Assembly (NCBI GenBank): GCA_030220185.1
Contig: JASPKZ010007303.1
Span: 186,001 to 250,000, forward strand
DNA: 64,000 nucleotides
Reading direction: 5' to 3'
Origin: Diploptera punctata
Lineage: Eukaryota; Arthropoda; Insecta; Blattodea; Blaberidae
Below the pieces are notes generated by a model. That model was not told the origin of the DNA. It did not search any database and saw only the letters and a list, made by a program, of their open reading frames with translations. Shown here piece after piece: positions 58,501 through 64,000 of this stretch. Positions within the stretch are counted from its first letter, which is position 1. Each line of letters begins with the position of its first letter. Position numbers and translations under genes: made by a program.

Positions 58501-58745
58501 TTATATGCATCCTAATGAAATGTTTTATAGATACTAATTTTATTCTATACTTGTTATGCTTACATTTGTTCCATTATTTCTTTTGAAGCTCTGAAGCTGG
58601 CTCAGGTTGATATGTACACTAGAAGACTTCGAGAGAGAGCTAGACGGAAAAGAGTATCACGAGACTTCCAATTAGTGTCACAATTTTTTACAGCCAATCG
58701 AAAAGATAGGCCTTCTTCTAAAAGAAAATTATCGAAGGAAGAAAA
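43524..58745 (+). CDS. Ada2b: Transcriptional adapter 2B, 3'-incomplete (7 exons seen)
   Basis: Nuclear adaptor subunit of the SAGA histone acetyltransferase complex; it binds Gcn5 and Ada3 and stimulates nucleosomal histone H3 acetylation. Exons: 43524-43530, 43616-43713, 48047-48106, 49110-49251, 52947-53164, 55020-55095, 58589-58745, all with AG/GT borders and matching phases, giving 252 residues so far. Residues 8-54 form a ZZ zinc finger with all eight ligands (C10, C13, C24, C27, C33, C36, H46, H50). Residues ~66-102 are a SANT domain (W69, W89). Residues ~160-175 carry LGYMPHRDDFER and 200 onward AQVDMYTRRLRERARRKR, the ADA2-specific middle. The start MADLFAKYNC matches the fly protein as I recall it. 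It is the 2B rather than 2A paralogue (SAGAEIG, FGFGNWEDI). The last codon is split (phase 2), so more exons follow beyond the window. Introns are packed with transposons. Confidence 0.95.
43616..43713 (+). CDS. Ada2b: Ada2b exon 2, first half of ZZ finger
   Basis: Acceptor TTTCAG, donor CAG|GTAGGC. Holds C10, C13, C24, C27 and C33. The 85-bp intron 1 is the only short intron of the gene. Confidence 0.93.
44030..44290 (-). mobile_element. Hairpin retroelement P7 in Ada2b intron 2
   Basis: Arms about 44040-44135 and 44155-44270 (AATTGTAGATTTCTTGAA and its complement). The leader (CCTCAT on the plus strand at 44268) is on the right, so the element is reversed relative to P1-P5. Confidence 0.65.
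44166..44205 (+). ncRNA. Hammerhead-like motif of P7
   Basis: Stem I GAA/TTC, core-like TTGAAAA, a T, stem II GATAC/GTATC (with the G-C closing pair usual in hammerheads), TAA in place of GAA, palindrome ACTAGT, H17 C. The G12 change should kill activity. The minus-strand partner near 44095-44145 is similarly decayed. Confidence 0.4.
45022..45611 (-). mobile_element. Rep-X repeat in Ada2b intron 2
   Basis: Minus-strand copy, from GACTATTTAACTCATGCC to TACTTATGATA. Confidence 0.65.
45850..46350 (+). repeat. Minisatellite, ~105-115 bp unit, five copies
   Basis: The block TCTAACCTGTAAAAGTAAT recurs in variant form near 45887, 45991, 46108, 46222 and 46328, together with AAAAGCTAACCTAA. Confidence 0.8.
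46351..48046. other. Ada2b intron 2, remainder
   Basis: AT-rich; no transposon family or ORF recognised apart from the exon 3 acceptor at its end. Confidence 0.4.
48047..48106 (+). CDS. Ada2b: Ada2b exon 3, end of ZZ finger
   Basis: 60 nt, phase 0 both ends; encodes CFSAGAEIGSHKNDHAYQFM with ligands C36, H46 and H50. Confidence 0.95.
48254..48370 (-). mobile_element. SINE-E (tRNA-like) copy
   Basis: On the minus strand the tRNA-like part begins near AGGTAGCTCAGTTGGTAGAG and has B box GGGTTCAAGCCCC. It is bordered by the family's GAAGAGAAAAATTTT word. Confidence 0.7.
48488..48788 (-). mobile_element. SINE-D
   Basis: Second copy of the family at 16430-16735; B box GGGTTTGAACCC near 48718 is intact. 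Confidence 0.7.
48786..49012 (+). mobile_element. SINE-E copy with inverted left end
   Basis: A hairpin (TTCTCTTATATACGCTGTTA at 48789 against its inverse near 48853-48877) is followed by a tRNA-like part (GGTAAGTCAGTCAGTAGAAT, B box GGGTTCAAGCCCC). Confidence 0.65.
49110..49251 (+). CDS. Ada2b: Ada2b exon 4, SANT domain
   Basis: 142 nt, phase 0 to phase 1. Acceptor TTGGTCAG, donor GAAG|GTATTT. Encodes GGWSAREELHLLDAIEQFGF and GNWEDISRHI. Confidence 0.95.
49724..50035 (-). mobile_element. SINE-A in Ada2b intron 4
   Basis: Minus-strand copy with a small deletion in the B-box region; a GTTACAC/GTTGCAC pair flanks it. Confidence 0.82.
50158..50248. repeat. Minimal palindromic SINE-E derivative
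   Basis: The borders ATTATATTTGAAGAGAAAAA and its inverse enclose only the tRNA T-arm (GGTTCGAGTC), leaving a 90-bp palindrome-bounded remnant. Confidence 0.6.
50264..50631 (+). mobile_element. SINE-B with internal 62-bp duplication
   Basis: The segment starting CAAGTCCCGGTGGGTCAGGA at 50323 is repeated at 50385. Confidence 0.85.
50690..51062 (-). mobile_element. LINE fragment: reverse transcriptase palm
   Basis: Minus strand: NRGVRQGCGLSPLLFIIYVD, then, about 50 codons on, AFADDLVLIAPT, the catalytic F-A-D-D box (near 50830-50860). Relatively intact over this stretch; truncated both ways. Confidence 0.75.
51280..51790 (-). mobile_element. Penelope-like hairpin P8
   Basis: Arms 51296-51500 and 51530-51735 carry the last codons of the element's protein in both orientations and the ribozyme-like motif. 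The leader (CCTCAT) is at the right end. Confidence 0.68.
51659..51705 (+). ncRNA. Hammerhead-like motif of P8
   Basis: Core-like TTGATAA (51666-51672), a T, stem II GATAC/GTATC around ATAAT (51674-51688), GAA, palindrome ACTAGT (51692-51697). Stem I is poor in this arm; the inverted arm (minus strand, about 51335-51375) keeps GAA/TTC. Confidence 0.45.
51945..52302 (-). mobile_element. Chimeric SINE: SINE-A head with SINE-F body
   Basis: Minus-strand order: SINE-A head (52302-52144), directly followed by the SINE-F body (52143-51945). The same junction occurs at 53215-53558. Confidence 0.75.
52530..52935 (-). mobile_element. LINE 3' end adjoining Ada2b exon 5
   Basis: Minus strand: FLRKFLDQRDEQSGEWRRLH, HRLQWAGHVA and, in a shifted frame, VGKPEGKRPVGRSR. 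It ends about 12 bp before exon 5, so it borders the splice acceptor. Confidence 0.75.
52947..53164 (+). CDS. Ada2b: Ada2b exon 5
   Basis: 218 nt, phase 1 to 0. Completes RTPE-E-AKEEYIARYIEG after the SANT domain and includes LPPLDVTPDEAALLGYMPHR. The acceptor (ATTGCAG) has a weak pyrimidine tract. Confidence 0.95.
53215..53558 (-). mobile_element. Chimeric SINE (A head, F body), second copy
   Basis: Same head/body junction as 51945-52302, starting 50 bp after exon 5. Confidence 0.72.
53945..54110 (-). mobile_element. Short hairpin P9
   Basis: Inverted arms CACCTCATACACTCCATGTT and its complement (to 54059); leader-type CCTCGTAATGTTATTTCC at the right. The ribozyme core is not recognisable. 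Confidence 0.55.
54220..54258 (-). ncRNA. Hammerhead-like motif, left arm of G2, stem II deleted
   Basis: Minus strand: CTGAGGATGGAACAGAAAC, then ACTAGT; 13 bp shorter than the right arm, so stem II is lost. Confidence 0.4.
54777..54829 (+). ncRNA. Hammerhead-like motif, right arm of G2
   Basis: Stem I TGACGATA (54777-54784) pairs with TATAGTCA (54822-54829), seven of eight positions. Core CTGAGGA; stem II GAA/TTC (short); GAA; palindrome ACTAGT (54815-54820); H17 T. Confidence 0.6.
55020..55095 (+). CDS. Ada2b: Ada2b exon 6
   Basis: 76 nt, phase 0 to 1; EFDNGAEVLVSSLFVNSLED, then EDYDI. Acceptor preceded by a strong T run; donor G|GTGAGT. Confidence 0.92.
55188..55395 (-). mobile_element. 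SINE-E copy
   Basis: tRNA-like on the minus strand: CTCAGTAGCTCAGTTGGTAG and B box GGGTTCGAGTC, between inverted GAAGAGAAAAATTTTCGCC borders. Confidence 0.72.
55396..55705 (+). mobile_element. SINE-E copy, plus orientation
   Basis: Body (GAAGCCTTACTAGCTTTATA, AAGAAGCCGCTATTTGCAAA), then tRNA-like TGTAGCTCAGTTGGTAGAGC and GGGTTCGAGTCTC. Confidence 0.72.
55765..55865 (+). mobile_element. Truncated Penelope-like leader and arm
   Basis: GGAAACAACACTACGAGATT (leader variant), then TTGAGTTGGATATTTTGACT with an inverted match TCCAACTAAAATATAATTCC on the right. Confidence 0.5.
56028..56462 (-). mobile_element. Two tandem SINE-E copies
   Basis: tRNA-like parts at 56050-56130 and 56348-56425 (both B box GTTCGAGTCTC on the minus strand), with a shared body between them. 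Confidence 0.72.
56700..56845 (-). mobile_element. Penelope-like end P12 with ribozyme-like motif
   Basis: Ends in ATGATGTGAGTC...AAGAATCCTCAT (leader on the right). Motif at 56722-56762. Confidence 0.55.
56722..56762 (+). ncRNA. Hammerhead-like motif of P12
   Basis: Stem I GCA/TGC, core-like TCGACAA (decayed), a T, stem II GTC/GAC directly joined to GAA, stem III ACC-T-GGT, H17 C. Confidence 0.45.
56850..57040 (+). mobile_element. Hairpin P13
   Basis: Leader TTTTGAGGTTCTTTTAATT, arms 56868-56960 and 56965-57030 (TTTAATGTTGATTTGTTATC and inverse). Related in sequence to G4. The mariner element begins at its right border. Confidence 0.62.
57047..58315 (-). mobile_element. Mariner element, frameshifted transposase
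   Basis: Ends related by AATCAAATATAAACCGGAAT (inverted at the right with a small indel), flanked by TA at 57045-57046 and 58316-58317. The minus-strand frame starts near 58159 (MSEQEVHRSVAQRIIKFLAK), with a bipartite helix-turn-helix, then the first catalytic Asp in IVTSDETWVHHY, the second in VLYDNARPHTA, and the third in PYSPDLSPCDYHLF. All three acidic residues are present but the frame is broken near 57700 and 57410, so the copy is inactive. Inserted in Ada2b intron 6. Confidence 0.9.
58318..58500 (+). mobile_element. Truncated hairpin P14
   Basis: GAGTTGGATAAAATG...ACATCTCACTTC, like the inner arm of other elements; on the minus strand a decayed motif with GGC/GCC stem and GAAACC. Ends in leader-type CCTCATAATG near 58473. 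Confidence 0.45.
58589..58745 (+). CDS. Ada2b: Ada2b exon 7
   Basis: 157 nt, phase 1 to 2. Encodes LKLAQVDMYTRRLRERARRK and then RDFQLVSQFF and KRKLSKEEK; highly conserved ADA2 region. Donor AA|GTGAGT. Later exons were not found before 64000. Confidence 0.95.
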
Positions 58746-58849
58746 GTGAGTACTTTATTTCTTAAATTTATAATCAATTGTAAGTTGATTTTCTTGTTCT
58801 TTTTCATTGTGAGAGAAATTCACTGAATTTTTCAATAAATAAATGTATA

Positions 58850-59287
58850 AAAAATAAATTTAAAAAACAAGATTGAAAGAACATCTTAGAAATGTCAAAA
58901 AGGGTGAAGTGGACAAGTCAGCTGTAGCAGTCCATGCTTGGTCTGGAAAACATTTAATTGATACAAAAGCCAGCCTAATCAAACACACAGATAAACAGAA
59001 AGAACTCATGGTTTGGGAAAAAATCCACATCCAAAAAAACAAGAAAGAAAAACTCACGAATTTCAAAACTCCCACAAATTTTGATTTGATCCAGAGGTTC
59101 ATCGGTCCATCGATAGAAGGAAGTAGAAAACAGCCAAGAAACGACATAACTCTGGTCGATGAGAAGCTACTAAGGATGGAGATATAGCTCTGAAACTGCA
59201 GTCTAGAAGTATAAAGGATATGAGGTGAGGCAATAAAAATATTAATTTAATTCTTAAATTATACCTCATAGTGTTTTTTCCCTGTGA
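58850..59287 (-). mobile_element. Penelope-like fragment G3 with GIY-YIG tail
   Basis: The plus strand encodes TRLKERLRNVKKGE-like sequence, AVAVHAWSGKHLIDTK, WEKIHIQKN and a diverged C-terminal FKTPTNFDLIQRF. The leader (CCTCATAGTG at 59265) is on the right, so this is probably the 5' inverted arm of a reversed element whose 3' part is lost. Confidence 0.68.
59165..59208 (+). ncRNA. Hammerhead-like motif of G3
   Basis: Stem I CTA/TAG, core CTAAGGA (one change from CUGANGA), a T, stem II GGAG/CTCT, GAA, palindrome ACTGCAGT (59195-59202), H17 C giving the favoured GTC triplet. Confidence 0.5.
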
Positions 59288-59716
59288 AAGTTAAATAAAT
59301 AAATGTATTTTTAATTTTATCCTCTTAGTCCTTTGGCATTAAAAAAAACTTGGTTTTGGTCCATTTTATGGGTGGTATAGATGATGTTTTTTTATTTAAA
59401 AATTAAAATTTTGATTGAATTATCTGACAGTGTAATTTTGAATTATCATGAGATTTAAACATGGGAGAGGTACATTAAAATATGTTCATTCACTTTATAA
59501 GCCACTATTGTCATATTTTCTTCTTTAACTATGCAAATTCTTAACATTTCCTCATTCTACAAGTATACATCATCTACTTAATGTGGTTTGCTAAAATGAT
59601 GCATCATTTGTGGTACATCTGTCTAAACTCAAAACATGAAAAGTGCAGTGGGTTGGCATTGAAACATAAATATGCACACAGTTCTGCTGTTTGCAGTGTC
59701 TTTTTTTTAGTAACTA
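59288..59716. other. No recognisable gene (probable Ada2b intron)
   Basis: AT-rich; no repeat or exon recognised. Confidence 0.35.
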
Positions 59717-59717
59717 T

Positions 59718-59898
59718 GTCCACTGTTGTGGTCTCAAGGTAGCATGCTGCATTTCATGCAGTGGGCCCTGGTTCGATCCCCGGTCGGGATAAGCTTCCTT
59801 TGTGGTTTTTTTTTTTTTGGGAGGTTTTCCTCACTGTAAGATAAATATCAGGAAACTTTAAGGCTCAAATGGTCCCCAAACACCATCTGGTCATCGTT
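59718..59898 (+). mobile_element. SINE-A, 3'-truncated
   Basis: Head and middle only; breaks off at a Rep-X end. Confidence 0.78.
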
Positions 59899-60568
59899 AT
59901 CGTAAGTAATGCCACGAGTGATTTCCAAATTATCGATAAATTCACAACTCATGAAGTGAGGAGTGAATTTATCTAGACTATTTAACTCATGCCCCAAATG
60001 GGAGTCAATGACCAATCACGTTTCAATGATTTCTGTTTTACAACCAATCAGAGTCATGTTTCACCAAATATTTATCAGTGTTATGATTACCATATTAAAG
60101 AAAGCTCCTCCTTACAATATTGCGTTCCTTTGGCAATAAATAGTATGATCTGGTTGCAGTGATAAACAAAAGAAGCAGTAGAAGCGTACCTATCGTTTCT
60201 CATTTGTTTTCAAACATCGCCGTTTACATTAAATATATAAATATTTTAAAATAACTATAGTTAAATAATGATTTGTGAGTAAACAGCTTAATTTTATTCG
60301 TTAAATAGTCCTAACAAATGCCACTCTTGATTTCCAAATTCTCTAGATAAATTCACTCCTCACTTCGTGAGTCGTGAATTTATCGATAATTTGGAAATCA
60401 CTCGTGGCATTACTTATGATAATTTTGAAATGAAGAGTGGCATTTGTTAGGACTATTTAATGAATAAAATTAATCTCTTTACTCACAAATCGTTATTTAA
60501 ATATAGTTATTTTAAAATATTGATTTATTTAGTGTAAATGGTGATGTTTGAAAACATTTGTTATGCTT

Positions 60569-60790
60569 ATTAAGTTATGTAGATAGGAAATAACACTATG
60601 AGGTTTTTTAATATTGTTTTATTTTTTATTATTTCACTCACCTCATAATTCATAGCAGACCCAGGGTTTCTTCGGACGTCAGTTGTGAACGTGACACAGC
60701 ATTGAGAATGTCACAAAAGATGTGAAGAAACCCTGGGTCTGCTATGAATTATGAAGTATGAGGTGAGTGAAATAATAAAAAATAAACAAT
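60569..60790 (+). mobile_element. Complete 222-bp hairpin P16 with 13-bp target duplication
   Basis: Perfect ATTTGTTATGCTT at 60556-60568 and 60791-60803, inside Rep-X. About 45 bp leader (AGGAAATAACACTATGAGG), then inverted arms. It defines the unit: leader, left arm, right arm with ribozyme-like motif, end. Confidence 0.88.
60698..60743 (+). ncRNA. Hammerhead-like motif of P16
   Basis: Stem I AGCA (60698-60701) / TGCT (60740-60743); core TTGAGAA; stem II TCAC/GTGA; GAA; stem III ACCC/GGGT with a central T; H17 C. Compared with G1, two stem I positions changed together (TGCA/TGCA to AGCA/TGCT). Confidence 0.58.
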
Positions 60791-61364
60791 ATTTGTTATG
60801 CTTGTTCATCACTGCAACCAGATCATATTATCTTTTGCCTAAGGATCGCAATATTGTAAGAATGCACCCTAGTGAAGAAATTTATAACCAACATTATAGG
60901 TATTAATTAATTTCTGATGTCCTTTGATGTAAATATGTCAATTATATTTTTCTGCAACATTATTTCCTGGGAAATAATTCATTTAAGAAAGTGCAAACAG
61001 TGGTTTCTTTTTCTTTTGTGGTATAATCAATTACTACAAATGTTTTTATATTACCTCCTGCAAGCATTCTCAGCTGACATTCATGCACTATAATACAATC
61101 TGGTAGCCGTATTTCTTGGAGAGTCAGTCACTGCAAAATAATGCTATGACATATTCATAATGTTAAAAAGGAGGAGCTTTCTTTAATATGATAAACTTGT
61201 TTGATAAATTCGAGGTGAAACTCGACTGTGATTGGTTGTAATTAAAAAATCATTGAAATGTGATTGGTCATTGACTCCCACTTGGGGCATGAGTTAAATA
61301 ATCATCAATATCATATTTTATGAAGCATTTTAATTTGATCTTTAATATCATATTCACCTACTTA

Positions 61365-61540
61365 GATTAAGTTTAGTTTAAGGCCTCTCCTGGCGTATCA
61401 TTATCACATCAACTCTCGTATCATCGGGCAGCGTAACCCCGCCTTCCAGGTGCCCCAAGTTCAGAAGTGGGTTACAAGTATGCCATGCCAGGAGACAACA
61501 CCAGAAGTGTCGAAATGACAACCTGGGGAATTGAAAAAAA
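61365..61540 (+). mobile_element. SINE-F body
   Basis: CTTAGATTAAGTTTAGTTTA...GCAGCGTAACCCCGCCTTCC...AATGACAACCT. Head missing. Confidence 0.65.
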
Positions 61541-61735
61541 AAATGTTTAATAACTGTTTAAAAAGTATCCAAAATTTACAAATAATATATTGTCACCAGG
61601 ATGTGTTTCTGACATTTCTGGTACATTTTCAAAGAAATTGTATTGGTTAATATTTAACTTTAGGAAGTTATATTTTGAGGTTATTTTAATTATATTACTT
61701 TTAGTCTGATCATCTTACCTCAATATTAATGTTGA

Positions 61736-61785
61736 TTTGTTCTTGAACATGTTTCAAAACAATTCTGTTTTATTGTCAGCTTGTC
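61736..61785 (-). ncRNA. Hammerhead-like motif, left arm of G4
   Basis: Minus strand: CTGACAATAAAACAG...TGTTTTGAAAC, ACATGT. The core is two changes from the right-arm version. Confidence 0.4.
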
Positions 61786-62980
61786 CAGACTGGTTTTATT
61801 TATGTTGCACAATCTGGATGTCAGCTCCATCCTGTGGTTGGCCAAAGAACCTCCAAACAAGGTCACGCTCCATCGGTATATCAAAATTCATAACTCTGTT
61901 TTTGTTCTTCTGAATATAAATTTTTTCCCAGCTCATTTGTATTTTCTAACTGTTTTAATAATTTAGTGCCTGAATTTATATTATGTTTTTCAGACCAAAC
62001 ATGAGCAGCAACTGCAGATTTTTCTATTTCCCCATTTTTAATATTTCTTGTGTGTTCTTTGGTTATAATTTTTAGGTTTCTTTTTGTTTTTCCTATATAT
62101 ATATCTTATCACAACCCATGCATTCAATTTGATATATTCCTGACTTTTTATTTTTATCAGTTTTTTTCATTTTGTTGGTTTTTATTAGTTTATTTAAACT
62201 GTAGTTATTTTTTGGTGCTAATTTAATATTAAACTTCTCAAATATCTTTTGGAATTTATTATGTATCCAAGGGTGATATGTGAATTTCCTATATTTTTTC
62301 ATAGGTGGTGGTTCTTTTTCAAGAGTACTTCTGTTTATCATTTTTTTTGTTTTTTATACTTTTCTACCCTTTTATGTACCATTTTTTCGCCAAACCCATT
62401 TTCTCTTGCTGCTTTGATTATGTGTTTTTTCTCATGTTTGAAATCTTCTTCGTTTAAGGGTAAGTTTACCAATCTATGAGTTAAACTATTAAAGGCTGCT
62501 AATTTATGTCCAATTGGATTGAATAACTACAGTTTAAATAAACTAATAAAAACCAACAAAAATGAAAGTACTGATAAAAATAAAAAGTCAGGAATATATC
62601 AAATTGAATGCATGGGTTGTGATAAGATATATATATATATATATATATAGGAAAAACAAAAAGAAATCTAAAAATTAGAACCAAAGAACACATAAGAAAC
62701 ATTAAAAATGGGGAAATAGAAAAATCTGCAGTTGCTGCTCATGTTTGGTCTGAAAAACATAATATAAATTCAGACACCAAATTATTAAAACAGTTAGAAA
62801 ATACAAAAGAGTTGACTATTTGGGAAAAAATTTATATTCAGAACAAAAACAGAGTTATGAATTTTGATATACGGATGGAGCATGACCTTGTTTGGAGGTT
62901 CTTTGGCCAACCATAGGATGGAGGTGACATCGACATCCAGGTTGTGCAACATAATGCAACATAAATAAAACCAGTCTGGA

Positions 62981-63022
62981 CAAGCTGATGATAAAACAGA
63001 ATTGTTTTGAAACATGTTCAAG
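62981..63022 (+). ncRNA. Hammerhead-like motif, right arm of G4
   Basis: Exact canonical core CTGATGA (62985-62991), a T, six-pair stem II AAAACA/TGTTTT around GAAT (62993-63008), GAA, palindrome ACATGT (63012-63017), H17 T. Stem I (CAAG/CAAG) keeps only its end pairs. Confidence 0.58.
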
Positions 63023-63071
63023 AACAAATCAACATTAATATTGAGGTAAGATGATCAGACTAAAAATAATA

Positions 63072-63262
63072 TAATTTGAAGAGAAAAATTTTCGCCTAGA
63101 CCGGGACTCGAACCCGGGACCCTTGGCTTTCCGGGCCAAGTGCTCTACCAACTGAGCTACCGAGGCGAGTTACGATCTAGACGCAAATTTTTCTCTTATA
63201 TACGTTGTAATTCCCTATCGCCAAATGCTTTTGAAACCATTGTTTCTATCTTTGCAAATAAT
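63072..63262 (-). mobile_element. SINE-E copy, best-preserved tRNA part
   Basis: Minus strand 63170-63098: GCCTCGGTAGCTCAGTTGGT...GGTTCGAGTCCC...TAGGC. The D arm, T arm and six of seven acceptor pairs form. The anticodon arm is irregular and position 33 is not T, so it is a tRNA-like SINE head rather than a functional tRNA gene. Confidence 0.75.
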
Positions 63263-63564
63263 TGAATTGGTTATTTATTTAGAAAAGAAAAATTAACGCT
63301 TGAACCCCAGACCTCTGGTTCTACACACCAGCTCTGTATTACAACATTCAAGACATGATACATACATCAACATTTCTTTCCTCTATACAATTCTCTAATC
63401 GTCCGAAGACAGATAGACGGCTCTACCAATAGCCAACTGACTGCTTCTATTCAAGAAGTATTTTAATTGAGAATTTTACACTATCATTTTAAGCAGTAAA
63501 GCTTAATATTTCATGTTATATTTAAATGTTAATACTTTCCAATACTGGACAATATTATTTAGAA

Positions 63565-63942
63565 GTCCACCGCTGTTGTCACGAGGTAGCATGCTGCCTT
63601 GTCACGCAGCAGGCCTGGGTTCAATTCCCGATCAGGACAGGCTCCTGGGTCAGGTTTTTCCTCACCTGTAAGACAAATGTCAGGAAGCTTAGGACCCAAT
63701 GGTCCCCAAAATCATCCAGTCATCATCCTTCACCTATCGTCCCATAAAATTATTTAAGCTTTCTTACTCAATAATTAAATTCAATTTTATCAAAATAAGA
63801 CAGTGATTATTTCGTCCCACCTTTCATTCCAAACAACGGGAAGCTACCACACCTATTATTCCCTAGTATAGCTGAAAGCATAGCATGAAAATGCTATGAT
63901 TGCAGTGAAAGATCTGCCCTCGGGTAGAATTACTATGTATGG
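63565..63942 (+). mobile_element. SINE-A with 11-bp target duplication and internal insertion
   Basis: ATTATTTAGAA at 63554-63564 and 63943-63953. About 95 bp unrelated to the family lies between about 63735 and 63830. Confidence 0.85.
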
Positions 63943-64000
63943 ATTATTTAGAAAAGGAAAATGAGTGCTTGAACTGGAACTTTAATCCCAGACCTCTGGT

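Larger units (their letters stand above)
59900..61305. mobile_element. Inverted pair of Rep-X copies
   Basis: A minus copy (about 59979-60420) is followed directly by a plus copy (60421-61305). The plus copy is split by hairpin P16. Confidence 0.65.
61662..63070 (+). mobile_element. Penelope-like element G4, largest copy
   Basis: Leader ATTTTGAGGTTATTTTAATT, then a long inverted left arm (to about 62520) encoding on the minus strand the end of the reverse-transcriptase region (NSLTHRLVNLPLNEEDFKHE), RKFTYHPWIHNKFQKIFEKF and GIYQIECMGCDKIYIGKTKR. The plus-strand right arm (62526-63056) repeats this from NYSLNKLIKTNK through GIYQIECMGCDKIYI to WEKIYIQNKNRVMNFDIR. In the right arm an AT microsatellite (62628-62648) has expanded inside the YIG motif in frame (IYIYIYIG). 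Both arms are largely open, so this is a comparatively young copy. Confidence 0.85.

Noticed and set aside
63098..63170. Functional tRNA gene (minus strand)
   Set aside because: Boxes A and B and most stems form, but the anticodon arm is irregular, position 33 is not T, and the unit is embedded in a repeat present many times.
58746..64000. Further Ada2b exons
   Set aside because: I looked for the conserved segment following KEEK and found no open, splice-bounded match; everything identified here is repeat. The remaining exons probably lie beyond the window.

Overview
The window looks like intron-rich, repeat-choked DNA from a large insect genome (a cockroach- or termite-like genome is my guess from the repeat style; the taxon is inference). 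It is AT-rich. There are no operons or bacterial signals. Only two host genes can be supported, both split by long introns full of transposon debris. (1) Transcriptional adapter 2B (Ada2b/TADA2B, a SAGA acetyltransferase subunit) lies on the + strand. Seven exons run from an ATG at 43524 to a donor at 58745, and the 3' part lies outside the window. (2) A cytochrome c oxidase subunit 7A-like gene lies on the - strand. Its last exon is 28132-28302 and two upstream in-frame exons are at 36045-36164 and 36450-36533; its first exon is not identified with confidence.

Layout. 0.5-5.6 kb: a large inverted-repeat structure around a decayed tyrosine-recombinase (Crypton-like) gene, with LINE 3' ends and a hairpin element nested inside. 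6-11.4 kb: LINE 3' ends, an unclassified 0.7-kb repeat (Rep-X) and inverted SINEs. 11.65-13.09 kb: a Tc1/mariner-superfamily element with paired terminal sites. 13.1-17.5 kb: SINEs, and a LINE interrupted by a SINE. 17.7-22.6 kb: comparatively repeat-poor, with a small inverted-repeat element and a GC-rich promoter-like patch near 19.8-20.1 kb. 22.6-28 kb: SINEs, a deleted pogo-like transposon, a hairpin element and LINE RNase H. 28-37 kb: the COX7A-like gene. 37-43 kb: hairpin elements and a LINE endonuclease remnant. 43.5-58.7 kb: Ada2b with Penelope-like elements, a mariner and tRNA-derived repeats in its introns. 58.7-64 kb: more of the same, presumably Ada2b intron.

The most striking theme is a family of palindromic Penelope-like (GIY-YIG) retroelements and short hairpin derivatives. 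At least five show 11-14 bp target-site duplications. Their arms carry a recurring motif that reads as a minimal hammerhead ribozyme: a CUGANGA-like core, stem II, GAA, a short self-complementary stem III ending in U, a cleavage-site base, then the stem I partner. Different copies keep the pairing with different bases. Hammerhead ribozymes are known in Penelope-like elements, so the class is not new. The fold-back architecture, the palindromic stem III and the density inside introns of a transcribed gene deserve attention.
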